A stretch of DNA of 64,000 bases from Amborella trichopoda (GCF_000471905.2 NW_006494789.1:389387-453386); one strand, 5' to 3'. Numbered from the stretch's first letter, positions 22,139-53,048 are shown. Program-made: numbers and translations. The notes: generated by a model from the letters alone, not told the origin.

Positions 22139-22950
22139 NNNNNNNNNNNNNNNNNNNNNNNNNNNNNNNNNNNNNNNNNNNNNNNNNNNNNNNNNNNNNN
22201 NNNNNNNNNNNNNNNNNNNNNNNNNNNNNNNNNNNNNNNNNNNNNNNNNNNNNNNNNNNNNNNNNNNNNNNNNNNNNNNNNNNNNNNNNNNNNNNNNNNN
22301 NNNNNNNNNNNNNNNNNNNNNNNNNNNNNNNNNNNNNNNNNNNNNNNNNNNNNNNNNNNNNNNNNNNNNNNNNNNNNNNNNNNNNNNNNNNNNNNNNNNN
22401 NNNNNNNNNNNNNNNNNNNNNNNNNNNNNNNNNNNNNNNNNNNNNNNNNNNNNNNNNNNNNNNNNNNNNNNNNNNNNNNNNNNNNNNNNNNNNNNNNNNN
22501 NNNNNNNNNNNNNNNNNNNNNNNNNNNNNNNNNNNNNNNNNNNNNNNNNNNNNNNNNNNNNNNNNNNNNNNNNNNNNNNNNNNNNNNNNNNNNNNNNNNN
22601 NNNNNNNNNNNNNNNNNNNNNNNNNNNNNNNNNNNNNNNNNNNNNNNNNNNNNNNNNNNNNNNNNNNNNNNNNNNNNNNNNNNNNNNNNNNNNNNNNNNN
22701 NNNNNNNNNNNNNNNNNNNNNNNNNNNNNNNNNNNNNNNNNNNNNNNNNNNNNNNNNNNNNNNNNNNNNNNNNNNNNNNNNNNNNNNNNNNNNNNNNNNN
22801 NNNNNNNNNNNNNNNNNNNNNNNNNNNNNNNNNNNNNNNNNNNNNNNNNNNNNNNNNNNNNNNNNNNNNNNNNNNNNNNNNNNNNNNNNNNNNNNNNNNN
22901 NNNNNNNNNNNNNNNNNNNNNNNNNNNNNNNNNNNNNNNNNNNNNNNNNN
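22139..22950. other. Assembly gap (812 N)
   Basis: A continuous run of N. Its content is unknown. The left flank is repetitive, which is a likely cause of the gap. Confidence 0.99.
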
Positions 22951-23098
22951 ATAAAAATTTTCAAGTAATTTGAATATGTAGAAAGAAAAAAAAATTAAGC
23001 ACTACCGGACATCCGTGATCGTCAGATCGCCCCAGATTCATTTAGGGCCGTTGGGCTCATATGTTCATATGAGCTAGTGGGCTAATCCCATATTTTTC

Positions 23099-23109
23099 CA
23101 CACACACAT

Positions 23110-23149
<40 letters not shown>

Positions 23150-23164
23150 TTATTTATTTATTTC
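23099..23164. repeat. Compound (CA)n(TA)n(TTTA)n microsatellite
   Basis: Consecutive CA, TA and TTTA runs. Confidence 0.9.
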
Positions 23165-23319
23165 TCATATTATTTTGGATTATTAATTAAGGCTAATTCA
23201 TGATTTATATGGACGAACACCGATCCAACAATTAATATGGACTTGTGGGGTGGACATCATTGATCCAGGCTTTGAAACAAGAATTGAAAGTAACCAAAAA
23301 ATAAAAGTGAATGGTTTAT

Positions 23320-23770
23320 ATATTTTCACGATAGCATAGAAGATCTATACTTCCCCTGCCATCCAGCTGTCCAATATTGATCAAGAGAGCCACTTACCGT
23401 TTGATCTTAGATTCGATGTCTCAAAATATATATATTTTAGTTATTTTATACAAATTGTACGAATATGAAATTTGGGAGGTGCCATATTCTCATTGGGGCG
23501 CACGTATAAAAAATATTAAAAATATTTTTTGATAAAATATAATGACTAAAATACCCCTTGAAACTTTCAGGGGGTATTTTGGTCATTTTATTATATTGGG
23601 AATATTTGTTTTATATTTTTTGCTAGTGAACATTTAATAGAGGATTGAACATACAAAATTTGGTATTAAAATAGTTTGTAGAAAAAAAATTAAAAATAAA
23701 ATAATGTAGAGATGTGACATTATAATTATCGTTCCATTCAAAATGTACGGTTGGATACAAAAACATATAT
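23320..23770 (+). repeat. Repeat family 3, copy 2
   Basis: Direct-orientation relative of 18215-18700, with CCACTTACCGTTTGATCTTAGAT, CATTGGGGCGCACGTATAAA, the hairpin AAATACCCCTTGAAAC / GGGGGTATTTTGG, and the right-hand block CATTCAAAATGTACGGTTGGAT. Confidence 0.6.
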
Positions 23771-24479
23771 TAGTTTTATGTTGTAGGGGAAGCTTAGGAA
23801 GCCTACCCCAATAAAATATAAATTAGATATGATTAAATAACAAATCAGGCTCACCTGCTCTCTATTGGCGCCTCGATGAATTATCATATTTTGTTCGGCT
23901 CTCCAACCCGAACGTAATAAAATAGCTAAAGATTTCGTGCTCTCACGGGAGTATTTTACCCATTTGCTCCTTCTGGTATATCTCAATCTAGAAGTGTCAT
24001 TAGGACTTCGTTTGTTACTTATGTAACCATTCAACTTATATATACTCATCTCGTTAAAAAAAAAGGGTTCCAAATAACTCTTTGTAGGTTGAGTAAAATA
24101 ATGTGTCAAGATTGAACAAGGACGGCCTAATTTATAGAGGGTAAGATTTAAGAGTTACAAAACTCAAAATCCAACTTTTTTTTCCTTTAAAAATAATAAT
24201 CTATTGATTTTTAAATGATTTATGAAATTTCTTATCCGAATAATTCTCGAAGTAGATCTTTTGCTATAGTGGGAGTAAGTGTACAGATCGATCCCGCGGG
24301 AGCTTCATATTTAGGCTCACAGAATAATAACAAATACACCCAATGGACGTGGGCAGTTTCGATATCTTCTGCATAATTTTCAACGATAATACTTGGTACA
24401 TGGAAGACAGTAATTGCTATCGTTTATGTTATAAACAGTCCATCAAAACAATTTAACCAACGATTATAAAATCGGACGG
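23771..24479. other. Spacer upstream of XRN4 with an unassigned open stretch
   Basis: On the minus strand 23830-24060 reads openly for over 70 codons (RYTRRSKWVKYSRES, then NMIIHRGANREQVSL) and is less AT-rich than its surroundings. I do not recognise it and it has no clear start or splice context. It might be an organelle-DNA insertion or part of an old retroelement. Confidence 0.3.
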
Positions 24480-24729
24480 TTGAGACTCGATGGCAGGCTA
24501 TGAAACTTATTGCTATTATAGTTTACATTTTGCAAACCCTAGATACATCTTGTGTAGCCTCTCTCTCACTCTCTCTCTCCCTACTTGCCACGTAAGCTGA
24601 GAAGGGTTCGTATTTATTGAGTTTCGTGATGTTTCCGTTCTATTTTGCCCATCTCCTCTACATATATTCGTCTCTCTACCTCTCATGGCGATTTCGCGTT
24701 GGATCTGATTTCTCTCTCCAGGTTAAACA
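24480..24729 (+). promoter_or_regulatory. XRN4 proximal promoter and 5' leader
   Basis: A telo-box (AAACCCTAG) lies near 24534, followed by a CT-rich stretch (24550-24720) typical of plant 5' leaders, ending one base run before the ATG at 24730. A TATA-like ACATATAT is near 24660. The transcription start cannot be fixed from sequence. Confidence 0.45.
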
Positions 24730-42865
<18,136 letters not shown>

Positions 42866-44017
42866 TATAATGAGAATAAGCAGGTGAAACAGGTTTATCA
42901 GGTTAAGACTCAGGCTCGTGAGAATCTGCATCCTGATTCTGGCAGCTAGAGGTGACTTAATCTGCAATTAACTGGGATTTGAGTCTAATCTGCCCGATTC
43001 TCGCTGCTAGATGTGTAGTTAAGTTGTAATTAAGTTGGAATTGAGCTCTCGCTCGCCCTTCAAAAAATCCATCTAATGCCTGCAGCTTGATGTGAGTTCC
43101 ATGCAATTACCTGGTGGATGGTGCTGGATTTGAGGTGTCTTCCTCTCCTACCTGTGGGTTTCCAGGGTGTAGCCTGTGTGCTCTAAACTTGATGCGTCCT
43201 CCAAACTTCTAGAAAGAAAGCAATTGTGTGTGTAGTTTTTTTAATTTTTTTTTTCATTTTTATTTTGTTTTTATTTTATTTTATTTTTTTAATAGATGTA
43301 TTTTGCGTTCGCATCTTGTGGTTTCTCCTTATTCAGTGAAATTTAGTTAACAAAGATTAGAGAACCAAGGTGAGGAGGGAGTGTTTGCGGTATTTAAAAA
43401 ATGGATTGGTGGGGTGGGTCACTCCCTGATTTTGAAACTTGGATTGCGGTATTTAAAAAATGGATTGGTGGGGTGGGTCACTCCCTGATTTTGATTTGGA
43501 TCAGTAATCTAAATCGGGCTAATCTGCCAAAAAACAGAAAAAGATTAATACAATAGTAGAATTGGGAGGGGTGGGGTCTGGAATGCCCACTCACTAATCT
43601 CACTCTAGATTGGCGATTCCTGATTTCGATCGTAAGTTAAGTTTTGAAACATGGGGAAGAAGTGAAAAAGAAAGAGTTGAGAAGTAGTGTTCAAATGCTT
43701 AGAGCTTATAATGTGGTATCGCGTCACTCTCTACATTTATTCCCTGGGGCCAAAAGACTAGAGAAAATGAGTGATGAGGATGTCTTGTCTAAAATTTTGA
43801 GATCCATTTTTAATCTAACGAAGGAGGATCCGTGATCTTATCCTCTTAGATTAGCAAACTGTCTTATACTTAAATTAGGAAACTCTGTAAAGTTGAGAAA
43901 TTCTTGTTAGTGTTTTTTAAGGTATTTAATTGTAACGAGAGAGTACCTGGTGTTTTAAGGCTCGAGTGAATTGGCCCTTCATGGGAACAACAAAAAATGA
44001 GAAAAAAAATAGTAATA

Positions 44018-44048
<31 letters not shown>

Positions 44049-44154
44049 TTTGACCAGTGGCCACTTAGTGGCTTAGGGTGGAAAACAAACGAACCTTAAT
44101 ATCATATTATCTATTATGTCTTGTACTATAAATGTGATTTATTCTTTAGGAGAA
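42866..44154. other. XRN4 3' region and spacer with a 59-bp tandem repeat
   Basis: The first 400 bp are the likely XRN4 3' untranslated region. A 59-bp unit (GCGGTATTTAAAAAATGGATT...) is present twice at 43387-43504. An (AAT)n microsatellite lies at 44017-44048. No gene is supported. Confidence 0.5.
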
Positions 44155-44410
44155 GTTTGTCTTGAGGTTGAGAACCATCAAATCGATACCTTGATATCGA
44201 CCTTGATATGTATAAATATGAAAAAATGATTGGAAGTCCTAAAAATAGTGTCTTTTGTAACATGTTATTTGGATATTTCAACATTAGTGTTTGTGGACTT
44301 GATTGGCCTACACAATTATTGGAGCTTTTACATTTTATAATTAGGGGCTAAAATAGTTTTTTAGGCCATCATAAACATTTCAAACACAGGGAACTGTATC
44401 TTGCATAGTC
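44155..44410 (+). mobile_element. MITE family 1 fragment
   Basis: Degenerate relative with the GATATGTATAAATATGAAAAAATG, TGTAACATGTTATTTGGA and GTGGACTTGATTGG blocks in family order. End palindromes are not preserved. Confidence 0.5.
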
Positions 44411-45167
44411 ATTCAAACAGGACTGATCCGGCGGTCCAATTGGCAAAATCGGTGATGGACCCATGCGTAGTCCAGCATGAGCACTAAGCCATAATTTCTT
44501 GAGAACTTGTCAATACCAGTGGTTGACCGGTTTGATCATCAGTTTTGCCGATTCTCTTGCATTGGCCAGCCCAATCATTTCCTATTCTTTGATAATTCTG
44601 ATTGCACACAATATTTTATTTAAAAAATGTATGTTAAGAGTTAGGCAAAAATCGTCCCCCTAAATGGTTAAAAGGAAAATTTTCATACCATTTTGGCACG
44701 CATTCTTTACTCTGCATTTTTTTCTTTTTGCTTAAAGATTTTCTTTCCCCCTCTTTGGAATTCCTTGTTTTGGCTCTCTACAATGGGGACAAAGGCGCAC
44801 GTAGTTCTTCTTTGCTGCCGCAGTTTAACTTTATAAACAAAAGAATGATAAATCTAACAAGGAGAAGGTAAGCCTTGTAAACGCGTTCTACAACATGAAC
44901 AAAAAATTTATCATATCAATTACGGAAAAGTGTGACGCTTCAAAGAACATAGATTTGCCTCAGTCATGGAACAAGAAAAGTAATCATCAAGCAACTTTTG
45001 TCATCTCATTAATGTACACAGCGATGAATCAATTTTGAAATTGAAAACTTCTCCGACACCAACTTGGCACAGTTTTCATTATAAGTTGCATATCTTACTG
45101 AAATGGGGAAAGGAGACCAAATCTCATGTCCACCATTGCATGCACTATCGATCGCCGGATAGAGATA
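44411..45167. other. Spacer between XRN4 and HISN5 (tail-to-tail)
   Basis: The two genes converge here. No coding sequence is supported; the part next to 45168 is the presumed HISN5 3' untranslated region. Confidence 0.4.
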
Positions 45168-48100
45168 TCAGGAGCGAGTTAATACTCCTTTGGAACTGCA
45201 TTTATAAGAGAAGAAAATGAGCTTCAATCAAAATAAAGAAAAAAAAACAAAACAAAATCGTGTACTAGTTCACACGATCATGATTAACTCTATAATTTCA
45301 AATAAGGAAAGGAACTAGAGAGAGAAGACAAAGTAGACATCAGATTAAAATTAGGAGGAGATTTGAGGTAAACTTACCTAGGAATGCTTCCTTGCCGACG
45401 AACATCATAATCTGTGGCCTGCCGGAGGGCTCGTGCAAAGGCCTTAAAAGTTGCCTCAATTATATGGTGCGAGTTTTTCCCAGCAAGCTGTTTAAATCAT
45501 GAAGTAGAGATAAAATACTGCACTCCCTACATAAATAGAGAAAGACGTAGATATACACCTCTTGTTATACTTCCACTTTCACTTCGTTATGTGTCTTAAA
45601 TAAAAAGGGGCAAACCTAGGGCACGCAGTTACTGAAAGTTAGCTTTAAACTAATGAAGAGGAGTGGTACTTTGCTAAGTGGTATCTTAAGCATCACTCAA
45701 TTTTGTAGATATTCCACAAAAGCTTCTTTCCCAATGCAATGAATTTGAAAAATTGTAGAGGAAACAAAGGTGTAACTTAGCTTTAAACCAATGATGCAAT
45801 TGAATGATATTGGCTTGGTGGTACCTTGAGCATCACTTATTTTGTTAATAGTCAACAATCGCTTCTTTTTTGATGCAATGAATTCGAAAAATTGTACAGG
45901 AATCGAAAGCACAGACTCGACCTGCCGTATGTGAAGAGTCATCCCAGATGTATTGGCCATTGACTGAAAGAAGTGCTCCACCAGCTATACAGGCCAAAAT
46001 ATGTTAAGAAGTTAAACATCATACTTCAAAACCTTGACCCGATTATCTCATTAAAATTTTTATTTCTTGAAGTCATTTTCAGGTATTTAACAATTAAAAT
46101 ATCATGTTAAGTCAAGTTTACAAAATAGTAAAGACAACTACTTAAAAAATGGCACCACGTAGGCACATATAAACACATTCGTAGCGGAAAACCCCTGAAA
46201 GTCTCCGACTTTCTGCATGTAGCTTTAACCATATCTGTCAAAGACATGAATGTAATGCTGCTCAATCATAAGTTGCATTACACAGTAACAACGAGAGAAA
46301 TTGTGTGGATCTTCAAAATCTACGATTAGAACATGTTGGCATTCATTCATCATTTGGATTTTTTGAAGTTTAATGTTACAACTTGTTGGCATTAGTTGGA
46401 AGGTCTATAATTAAAGAGCAGAATGCCATTACATAAGATTGGAACCTCCTAAAGCAATCCTATTTGCAACAGACAAAAATGAAGCACTAGAGAACTTGAT
46501 TTCTTCATACCAGAGAATTAACACAACAGCATCAACTTACATCCACTAAATCATGCCAATTTTCGAAGCCCCATTGACTTTACCTAGTAAGGCTAAAGAT
46601 TGGAAGTTTGTTTCTTCCAGAAAAGATTTGTTGCAATACACAACTTTTTTGACTGGCGACTGATCTTTCAAACTAGCCAGCTAGAGAAATCCATCTTCAG
46701 TTTCTCTTTCTATTTTATAGATAAAAATCCATGTTCAATTTCTAAGAATATTTTTATCTACTAGCCCACTAATGCTCCAACATATGATATAGAAACACTG
46801 CAACTCCACTAACCAGCATTTCAAAAAAATATCTCTAATTACAAGCTCCCATGTTCACAAATCAGGGCTGTCCAAAAATTGAATTAAGACTATTGATATT
46901 CACAAGAAATGAAAGGTCACCATAGATAGTTGAATTACTTCTTAGAATGATTCTCTGTTCAACAAATTCAAAAAGTAAACAAAGAATAGAAGGCCATGTT
47001 TGATAGCTACAATTTGATACTCTTTCTGATATCAGTGCTGGACAAATATTGCTTCCACATAGCAGCCCTCAATTCAAATGAAAATTAGAACTTGTATATA
47101 CAGAACACAAAACAATTCAAATGCAATACCTGAGTGTCATATGTCCCAACTCTTTCTGTAGGGATGGATAAATCATAACTCAAGTGAGGTCTCCCTGACA
47201 AATCCTATCTCATGAAAAGAAAATTAATGAGAACAGAAAGGAACCAAATCATGAAAAGAAATGACAAACATGGTAAATTAAAAACACCCATAACTTTTTC
47301 ATTACAGACGCCCATTGCGCCAAAGCAAACTACTAGAGTAAAAGCATAGGAATAAGCCGCTGAACAAGAACATGGAGTGATGCCACTGAATGGTAACAAT
47401 AACATGGCCCAAAAAGATAGTGAAGAAATATTAATAAATAATATATTCAATGAAAGACACCAACGGCATTTCCAGTTATTTTACGCAAAAGAAGGTTCTT
47501 GTAATGGATCTCACTATACTTAGTGTATGTTGTTCTAGATGTTGATGTCAAGGCAAGCCTATGGTACTATAGCAAAACAATGCTTTGTGTTCCTCATTAG
47601 GTCTGCAATCTCACACTGACTTATCAAGGTCATCATGCCACTTACATATGATGAGCCATATAACATACTTTGTACTTTTTATTTAGCCATTCATATAAGT
47701 TGACATAGAAGTCAAGGACTCGGAAAGCCCTCTATTACTAAACAGATTGCAAAACAAGAATGGATCAGCGTATTTGGTTTTTTAGGATAAACGTCAAGGA
47801 TTCGAACCTTCGACGTCGCTCACCGAAACTGGGACGCCTACCACTAAGCTGAAGCCTAAGGGACAAAAATCCACAGAGAACAAATTAACAATTTTCGCGC
47901 TATTTGATTTGCTTCCCTTTGTCTATGGAATATTATTATATGCATTATATAAATAGAAAATGTGATCGCTAAAGATAAGGGGCAATGTGGCATCCTATAG
48001 AGATTGGAATAGTTCAAATTATTGTAGACTAATATCACTTTTGGATGACACCTGAGGAAAAGAAAACATAAAAAAAGCATGTTGCCGACATGATCTTGGC

Positions 48101-49863
48101 ATAAAAGTTGAAGGAGAATCCAAATTTAAATTGTAATCCATATTTCACATCTCACCAATGCTACATGAACAAGAGCTTCATCAAGGGGAGCTGAGAAGTC
48201 TCCAAAACGATTTATTCCTTGTCGATCTCCAAGGGCTTGAAGCAGTGTCTGCACGACTCAGATAAATAAAAATTAACCCTTTCTGACACCTCTATGTTCT
48301 CGCTAAACAAACACTACATGGTTGCATAAAATACTGACATAAAGAAACTATAGAAACTATAAATAAATTAATGGGTATACAGATAAAGATGTACTGTTCC
48401 AATGGCAAGAGCCACATCTTCATTTGTATGATGATCATCAATGTGGATGTCTCCCTGAGCCTTGACGCACACATCAAATAGTCCATGTGATGCTAGTTGC
48501 TGCACATGCAATGTGGCCAATAGCCATTACTGAAGTTAATAAGAAGTTCGATAATTTGTGCTATATAATAATCCAATGGACTGTTGAGAAACCATAATTC
48601 ACTGGGACACCACTGCCCATTGATATGATGAATGGTGATGGGGAGAGAGTAAATGAAGCCATATTCCAAGGGCTAAACTAAAATTTTGAATTAGAATGAG
48701 TAGCAAAATACTTACATCCAGCATATGATTAAGGAACGGGATACCAGTATTGTTATCTGCAACCCCTGATCCATCCAAATTTATTTTCACATGCACATTT
48801 GTTTCCTTTGTCACCCTCCTAACCTCTCCAATTCGAGCTGCATCATTTCAAATTTAATCGTGCTGAAAATACTCCAAAATAGGATAATGATTTTACTTCC
48901 TCAAACTTTCTGTTTGATTAGTGTGATATGATAGGGAAATAGGGAAGGTCCAATCTAATGAAAAGAAAGAAGAAACAGCACATGAATTTCCTTATCCCTT
49001 CCGAACTCATAATCCTGATTGAATATAATCCATGGGAGCCACTAATTGCTCACTATTTCCCAAATATAAGTCATTAAACAGCCATATAGAATTAGCAGCG
49101 AGCCTAGTAGCAGTAGACCAGCAGTGATGTTGCATACAAATGTATCCCATGAACTGTAAAAACTTCAAAAAATTCGCACTCTAAAACTAGTATGTCTACT
49201 GAGACCTGAATTTATGCCCAAACTAATTGAGAACCAGTATGTTGGATCCCTGATATGGCCACAAAAGTTATTAAAAGAAATAAATGCAGTGATATGTAAC
49301 AGTGACATTAAAATACACATATTAACAATTTCCACAACTTCAACAGAGCCATTGAAAAGGGAAAAGAAAACAGAGAAACAGGCCACAAATCCAACTCAAA
49401 ATCAATCGGAATCCCACAATCACATATGCAATTACAACCATCTAAAACTGCTAAGCCATCGGGAGCTAGTCTTGTGAAATTTCAAACCAAAATTAAGAGA
49501 AAACATTACAATATAGAAGATGATTTTTAGTACAACCCAAATGGAAACTTCCATAAAAATGAGCACTTAGTACCAAAGACTCAATTTTTTTCACAGACAC
49601 TCATAAAACATCAATAATATGAAAACCCAACAAAAATAAATGAATAAAACCTTACAGGCTTTGGGGCTCATGATAGGAGAGCCATTGTCCCTAGCTTCAG
49701 TAGCAGCACAACAAATGAATCTGAACGCCTGCTTCTGCATGGACTTACCAGAAAAACACAATTGGGTATGGTTAAATAACGATTTTTTAATAAAGAGAGG
49801 GGAGTTCAGGTTGATTTTTGGAGTATAAATGGGATTTTTGAGATGGGTATTCAACGAAGCCAT
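45168..49863 (-). CDS. HISN5: Imidazoleglycerol-phosphate dehydratase, plastid, eight exons
   Basis: Exons on the minus strand: 49863-49656, 48837-48716, 48499-48395, 48248-48156, 47204-47130, 45984-45922, 45487-45378 and 45195-45168. They join in frame to 267 residues, the usual plant length. A plastid transit peptide occupies about the first 70 residues ([10 protein letters not shown]...). The enzyme converts imidazoleglycerol phosphate to imidazoleacetol phosphate in histidine synthesis, using manganese. Metal-binding motifs are seen twice, HHTNE at 133-137 and HHIIE at 229-233. Other family blocks are [56 protein letters not shown] and the C-terminal SSKGVLTRS. The tiny last exon (28 bp) is supported by the fit of phase, acceptor and C-terminus. 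ATG 49863 is chosen because the upstream in-frame start is only TTG. Confidence 0.95.
45636..45910 (-). repeat. Diverged tandem duplication in HISN5 intron 6
   Basis: Two copies of about 138 bp, sharing TTAGCTTTAAAC(T/C)AATGA and CAATGAATT(T/C)GAAAAATTGTA, at 45640 and 45778. They lie just downstream of exon 6 and mimic a repeated unit, but neither copies an exon. Confidence 0.75.
47786..47866 (-). mobile_element. tRNA-derived SINE head or tRNA-like relic in HISN5 intron 4
   Basis: The minus strand has a perfect RNA polymerase III B box, GGTTCGAATCC (47798-47808), and an A box-like TTCAGCTTAGTGGTAGGCG about 40 nt upstream, the spacing of a tRNA. A full cloverleaf acceptor stem does not form, so a SINE promoter or decayed tRNA is more likely than a working tRNA gene. 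A short A-rich stretch follows the B box. Confidence 0.55.
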
Positions 49864-50044
49864 GCGAGAGTGCGATGAGTGAGAAACCAGAGCGAGTTTT
49901 CCAAACCTTCTCAAGGGTTGAAATTTGATGCATTAATCGTCGATAAATCGCCAGCTCAAATGACCAAAATACCATTGACCGTATGACAGTATCAACTTGA
50001 TGCATTTAGTTCCGTATCAGTATAAATATACATGCAGAGCATCT
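49864..50044. promoter_or_regulatory. HISN5 upstream region
   Basis: Short region upstream of the HISN5 ATG before the first MITE. No specific element can be assigned. Confidence 0.3.
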
Positions 50045-50405
50045 AAACAATCAAATTAGAGCCGACATCAAAAATTTCACTAGAGGTCGTTTCGGTGCTC
50101 AAATATCTTCAAATCGATCATTTTGACATTAAGATGCGAAATTAGAAAAAAAAGATTTTAAGTTTTAAAAATAGTACATTTTGTAACATATTTTTTGGAC
50201 CGTCAATTTCAAGATTTTTAAGTTTTTATAGATCTGTTCGATCTATACTATTTTTTGAAACTTTAAATTTTATAATTAAATATAAAAAATATATTTTAAA
50301 GCTATCACAAAGATTTTCAGTATCGAAACCATATTTCTTGATACTATTTGAAAGTGTGCTTTACTCTGATTGTTTAGAGCCTCGGCTCTATACAAACTGT
50401 ACCCA
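50045..50405 (+). mobile_element. MITE family 1, second subfamily, near-complete copy
   Basis: The right end palindrome TAGAGCCTCGGCTCTA is at 50375-50390; the left is partly decayed (TTAGAGCC). Core blocks GACATTAAGATGCG, TTTTTTGGACCGTCAATTTCAAGATT and TAGATCTGTTCGATC are in order. It closely resembles 8136-8508 in the same orientation, 180 bp upstream of HISN5. Confidence 0.7.
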
Positions 50406-50739
50406 TTAATTAATTCACATGTTTTTTCATATTCAAATTGCTAACTGCCTTTAATATCGCCTAATTTTTAACATAAGGAGAAAATTTTAACACCATGATA
50501 ATTATTGCAATGAATTGATTTTACATGGATCTTATCAAAGTTATTATGTAAAACTTACGATATTATATATTTGCCGGATTATTTATTTATTTCACAAGAA
50601 GGCATAATCATCCCTAGCCATTAAATGTGAATTTTGATTGTATGGAATATGTCGCAAAGCTCGAAAGAAATTCTTTTGGACCTTAATGTACGTTATTTTA
50701 CATTTAATAGCTAAAGGTGATTGTAACCTCCTTATATCA

Positions 50740-51135
50740 AAAGAAAAAATTTAAATAAGGTTGCAACCTTAAAATGTAGAACTAAAGTTGCACATAAAAA
50801 ATCCATCATAAAAGATTGTTTAGATATTGGAAAACTCTCTAATTGATCATTTCAACATTGAGATGTATGAATATGAAAAGAAAAAAAGATTTCGAGTCTG
50901 CAAAATAGGGTATCTTGCAACACATTATTCGGACCATCTACTTTCAAGATTTTAATGTGTAGATAGATCTACTTGATTTGAATCATTTTTAGAGTTCAAA
51001 ATTTTATAATTAGAGATGAAAACATATTCTTAAGCTATCCTAACTTTGATACCAAAATTACATTTATGATAAAATTTAGAGGTGCGTCTCAATTGGATTG
51101 TTTAAAGTTGCAACCTTATGCAAACCACACCCTAT
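50740..51135 (+). mobile_element. MITE family 1, first subfamily, complete copy
   Basis: End palindromes TAAGGTTGCAACCTTA at 50756-50771 and TAAAGTTGCAACCTTA at 51103-51118, with the same core order as 7642-8035 (CAACATTGAGATGTATGAATATG, CACATTATTCGGACCATCTA, TAGATCTACTTGATTTG). Confidence 0.7.
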
Positions 51136-52749
51136 ATAAAAAATAAGTGGTTTAATAATATACAATTATACACTATACCAAAACTTATTGGGTGAAAGAT
51201 GAAACAAATTCATCAAAAACAGTTATCTCAGAGCTTTGATAATTTCCCTTGTGTTATATACATGGAAAATGATCACCATGTCTTATTTATGCCAAAATTT
51301 CAATATCACCGATGTCTTTGTTTTCCTCCACAATTTTATTAACCCAAACATAGTTTATAAACTGTGCATAACTGCAAATCACCATGTCCATATCATGCAG
51401 AAAACTCACAAAATCATGCACTATTATTTCTTAAAATATAGATAAAAGATCAAGCATAAGGTTCCCAGTATACAAGCATTCATATACATATAGAATTTGA
51501 ATTTCCTCATTATACTTGGACTGTGACGTCCAGCTTCCATGGCCAACCCTTGCTGTGTTCTAGTCCTTGAAGAAAAGAAAACTGCGAGCACAGCCACCCG
51601 AAATCGCCTGTACGACCCACCTTGGTGCTGGTTATCTGAGCTGTGTGTTGAATTTAAGCCTCTTGAAGCCCAGGCGGCGACGCAGGTGAAGAATGGAATT
51701 GCATATGAATGGAAGCAGTCCTGTGTATTTATCCATGGCCTTAGTAGACATAGAAACAAATGGACTAATGGTGTTGTGGGTTCTTGGTATGGTGAGGCTA
51801 GGTTTTTATGGGAAGTTTCTGGGGGGTAGCAAATAGACTAATGGTGTTGTGGGTTCTTGGTATGGTGAGGCCAGGTTTTTATGGGAAGTTTATGGGGGGT
51901 AGCTTGTGTAAGAGAAGGCCACTTCATGAGTCTAGTAGACAACGGAGGGATGGAGCCACCAATGGGGGGGGGGGGGGGGTTTGCACGTTTTATCTAAGTG
52001 CTGATCACGAAGTAGAGAATCTAGGATAATCAGATCTTTGTTTACGTAGAAGAAATTTTTTTTTTTTTAGAATGTAGATTACATGTAGTTTATTCATGTG
52101 ACCTTGACTAAGATATCCTCCAAAACTACAATAATGGGCACTTGGAATAAACCAACTCTAGAAGCAGCCTCTTTTGAACAAAACCCTAGAAACCTATTTG
52201 TGAGAAAACTTTACAGATGGCACTACCCACATTTACTCATGACCACTATTCCCAGCTATTCACTATTCCCAGCCGGCCATTCGATTTGAATGAACAGTTG
52301 GGATAACTTCAAGGGTTATATCAAAAGTTTGTTCTCAATGTGGAGTAGATTTGATGGCTTAGAATATTTCAAATTTTTTTGGGTATAGGAGTTGGGTTGT
52401 ATTAGGTAGACAACCAACATAAAACTTTGCCACATCTTATTGTGAATCTTGAACCTATGTTATATTTGGTTTTAGTGAAGGTATGGCTTTTGATAGAGAA
52501 TAATATAGGAATATGATTCATGTATCCGACTTTAAATAATTAGAATAAAGTTTGGATGATGATGATGATCAAAATATATTTTATATTTTTATTTTATAAA
52601 TCATTTTATAGTCAGCAAGCACACCTCTTATAAGAGGTGCACCTGGTAAATACTAAAAGATGTTAATCATATTGTTGCTTTTATTTTTTTAGATGCGCCC
52701 GTTAATAAGGTGATGGAACGCCCAAAACTCCATGCAATATATATATATA
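51136..52749. other. Spacer with a 73-bp tandem duplication and a G16 run
   Basis: A 73-bp unit is repeated at 51757-51829 and 51830-51902, followed by a run of 16 G at 51964-51979. The minus strand 51720-51520 is open and less AT-rich (FFTCVAAWASRGLNST, SYRRFRVAVLAVFF), but I cannot match it to a family; it may be a gene relic. Confidence 0.45.
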
Positions 52750-53048
52750 ACCCGATTTGTATGAGCCAAGCCTGCATATATAGAAATACGAGCCTGTTAA
52801 TAAAATCTATTTTTGAGATGGATTTTAAGACTTAATTTTTGAAGACATATAATCTCTAATATGGAGATCATGAATATGAAAAAATAAATAAAATTTTAAA
52901 ACTAAAAATAATAATTCTAATAAAAAAACATTTGGACCGTTAGTTTCCATTATTTTTAGATGAAACACCTACTTGCATCCATCTTTAAGATTGATGCTTT
53001 ACACTTTCTGAACCACATATGTAGAAACGCGGTACCGCCCGCATGAAA
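52750..53048 (+). repeat. Repeat family 2, copy 2
   Basis: Collinear with 8818-9115 in the same orientation (TTTTTGAGATGGATTTTAAGACTTAA, ACACCTACTTGCATCCATC, ending CCGCATGAA). Confidence 0.7.

Noticed and set aside
22107-22973. Long open frames across the N run
   Set aside because: They consist of unknown bases and carry no information.
49864-49914. Longer HISN5 start
   Set aside because: The upstream in-frame start is TTG; the ATG at 49863 gives a normal transit peptide.
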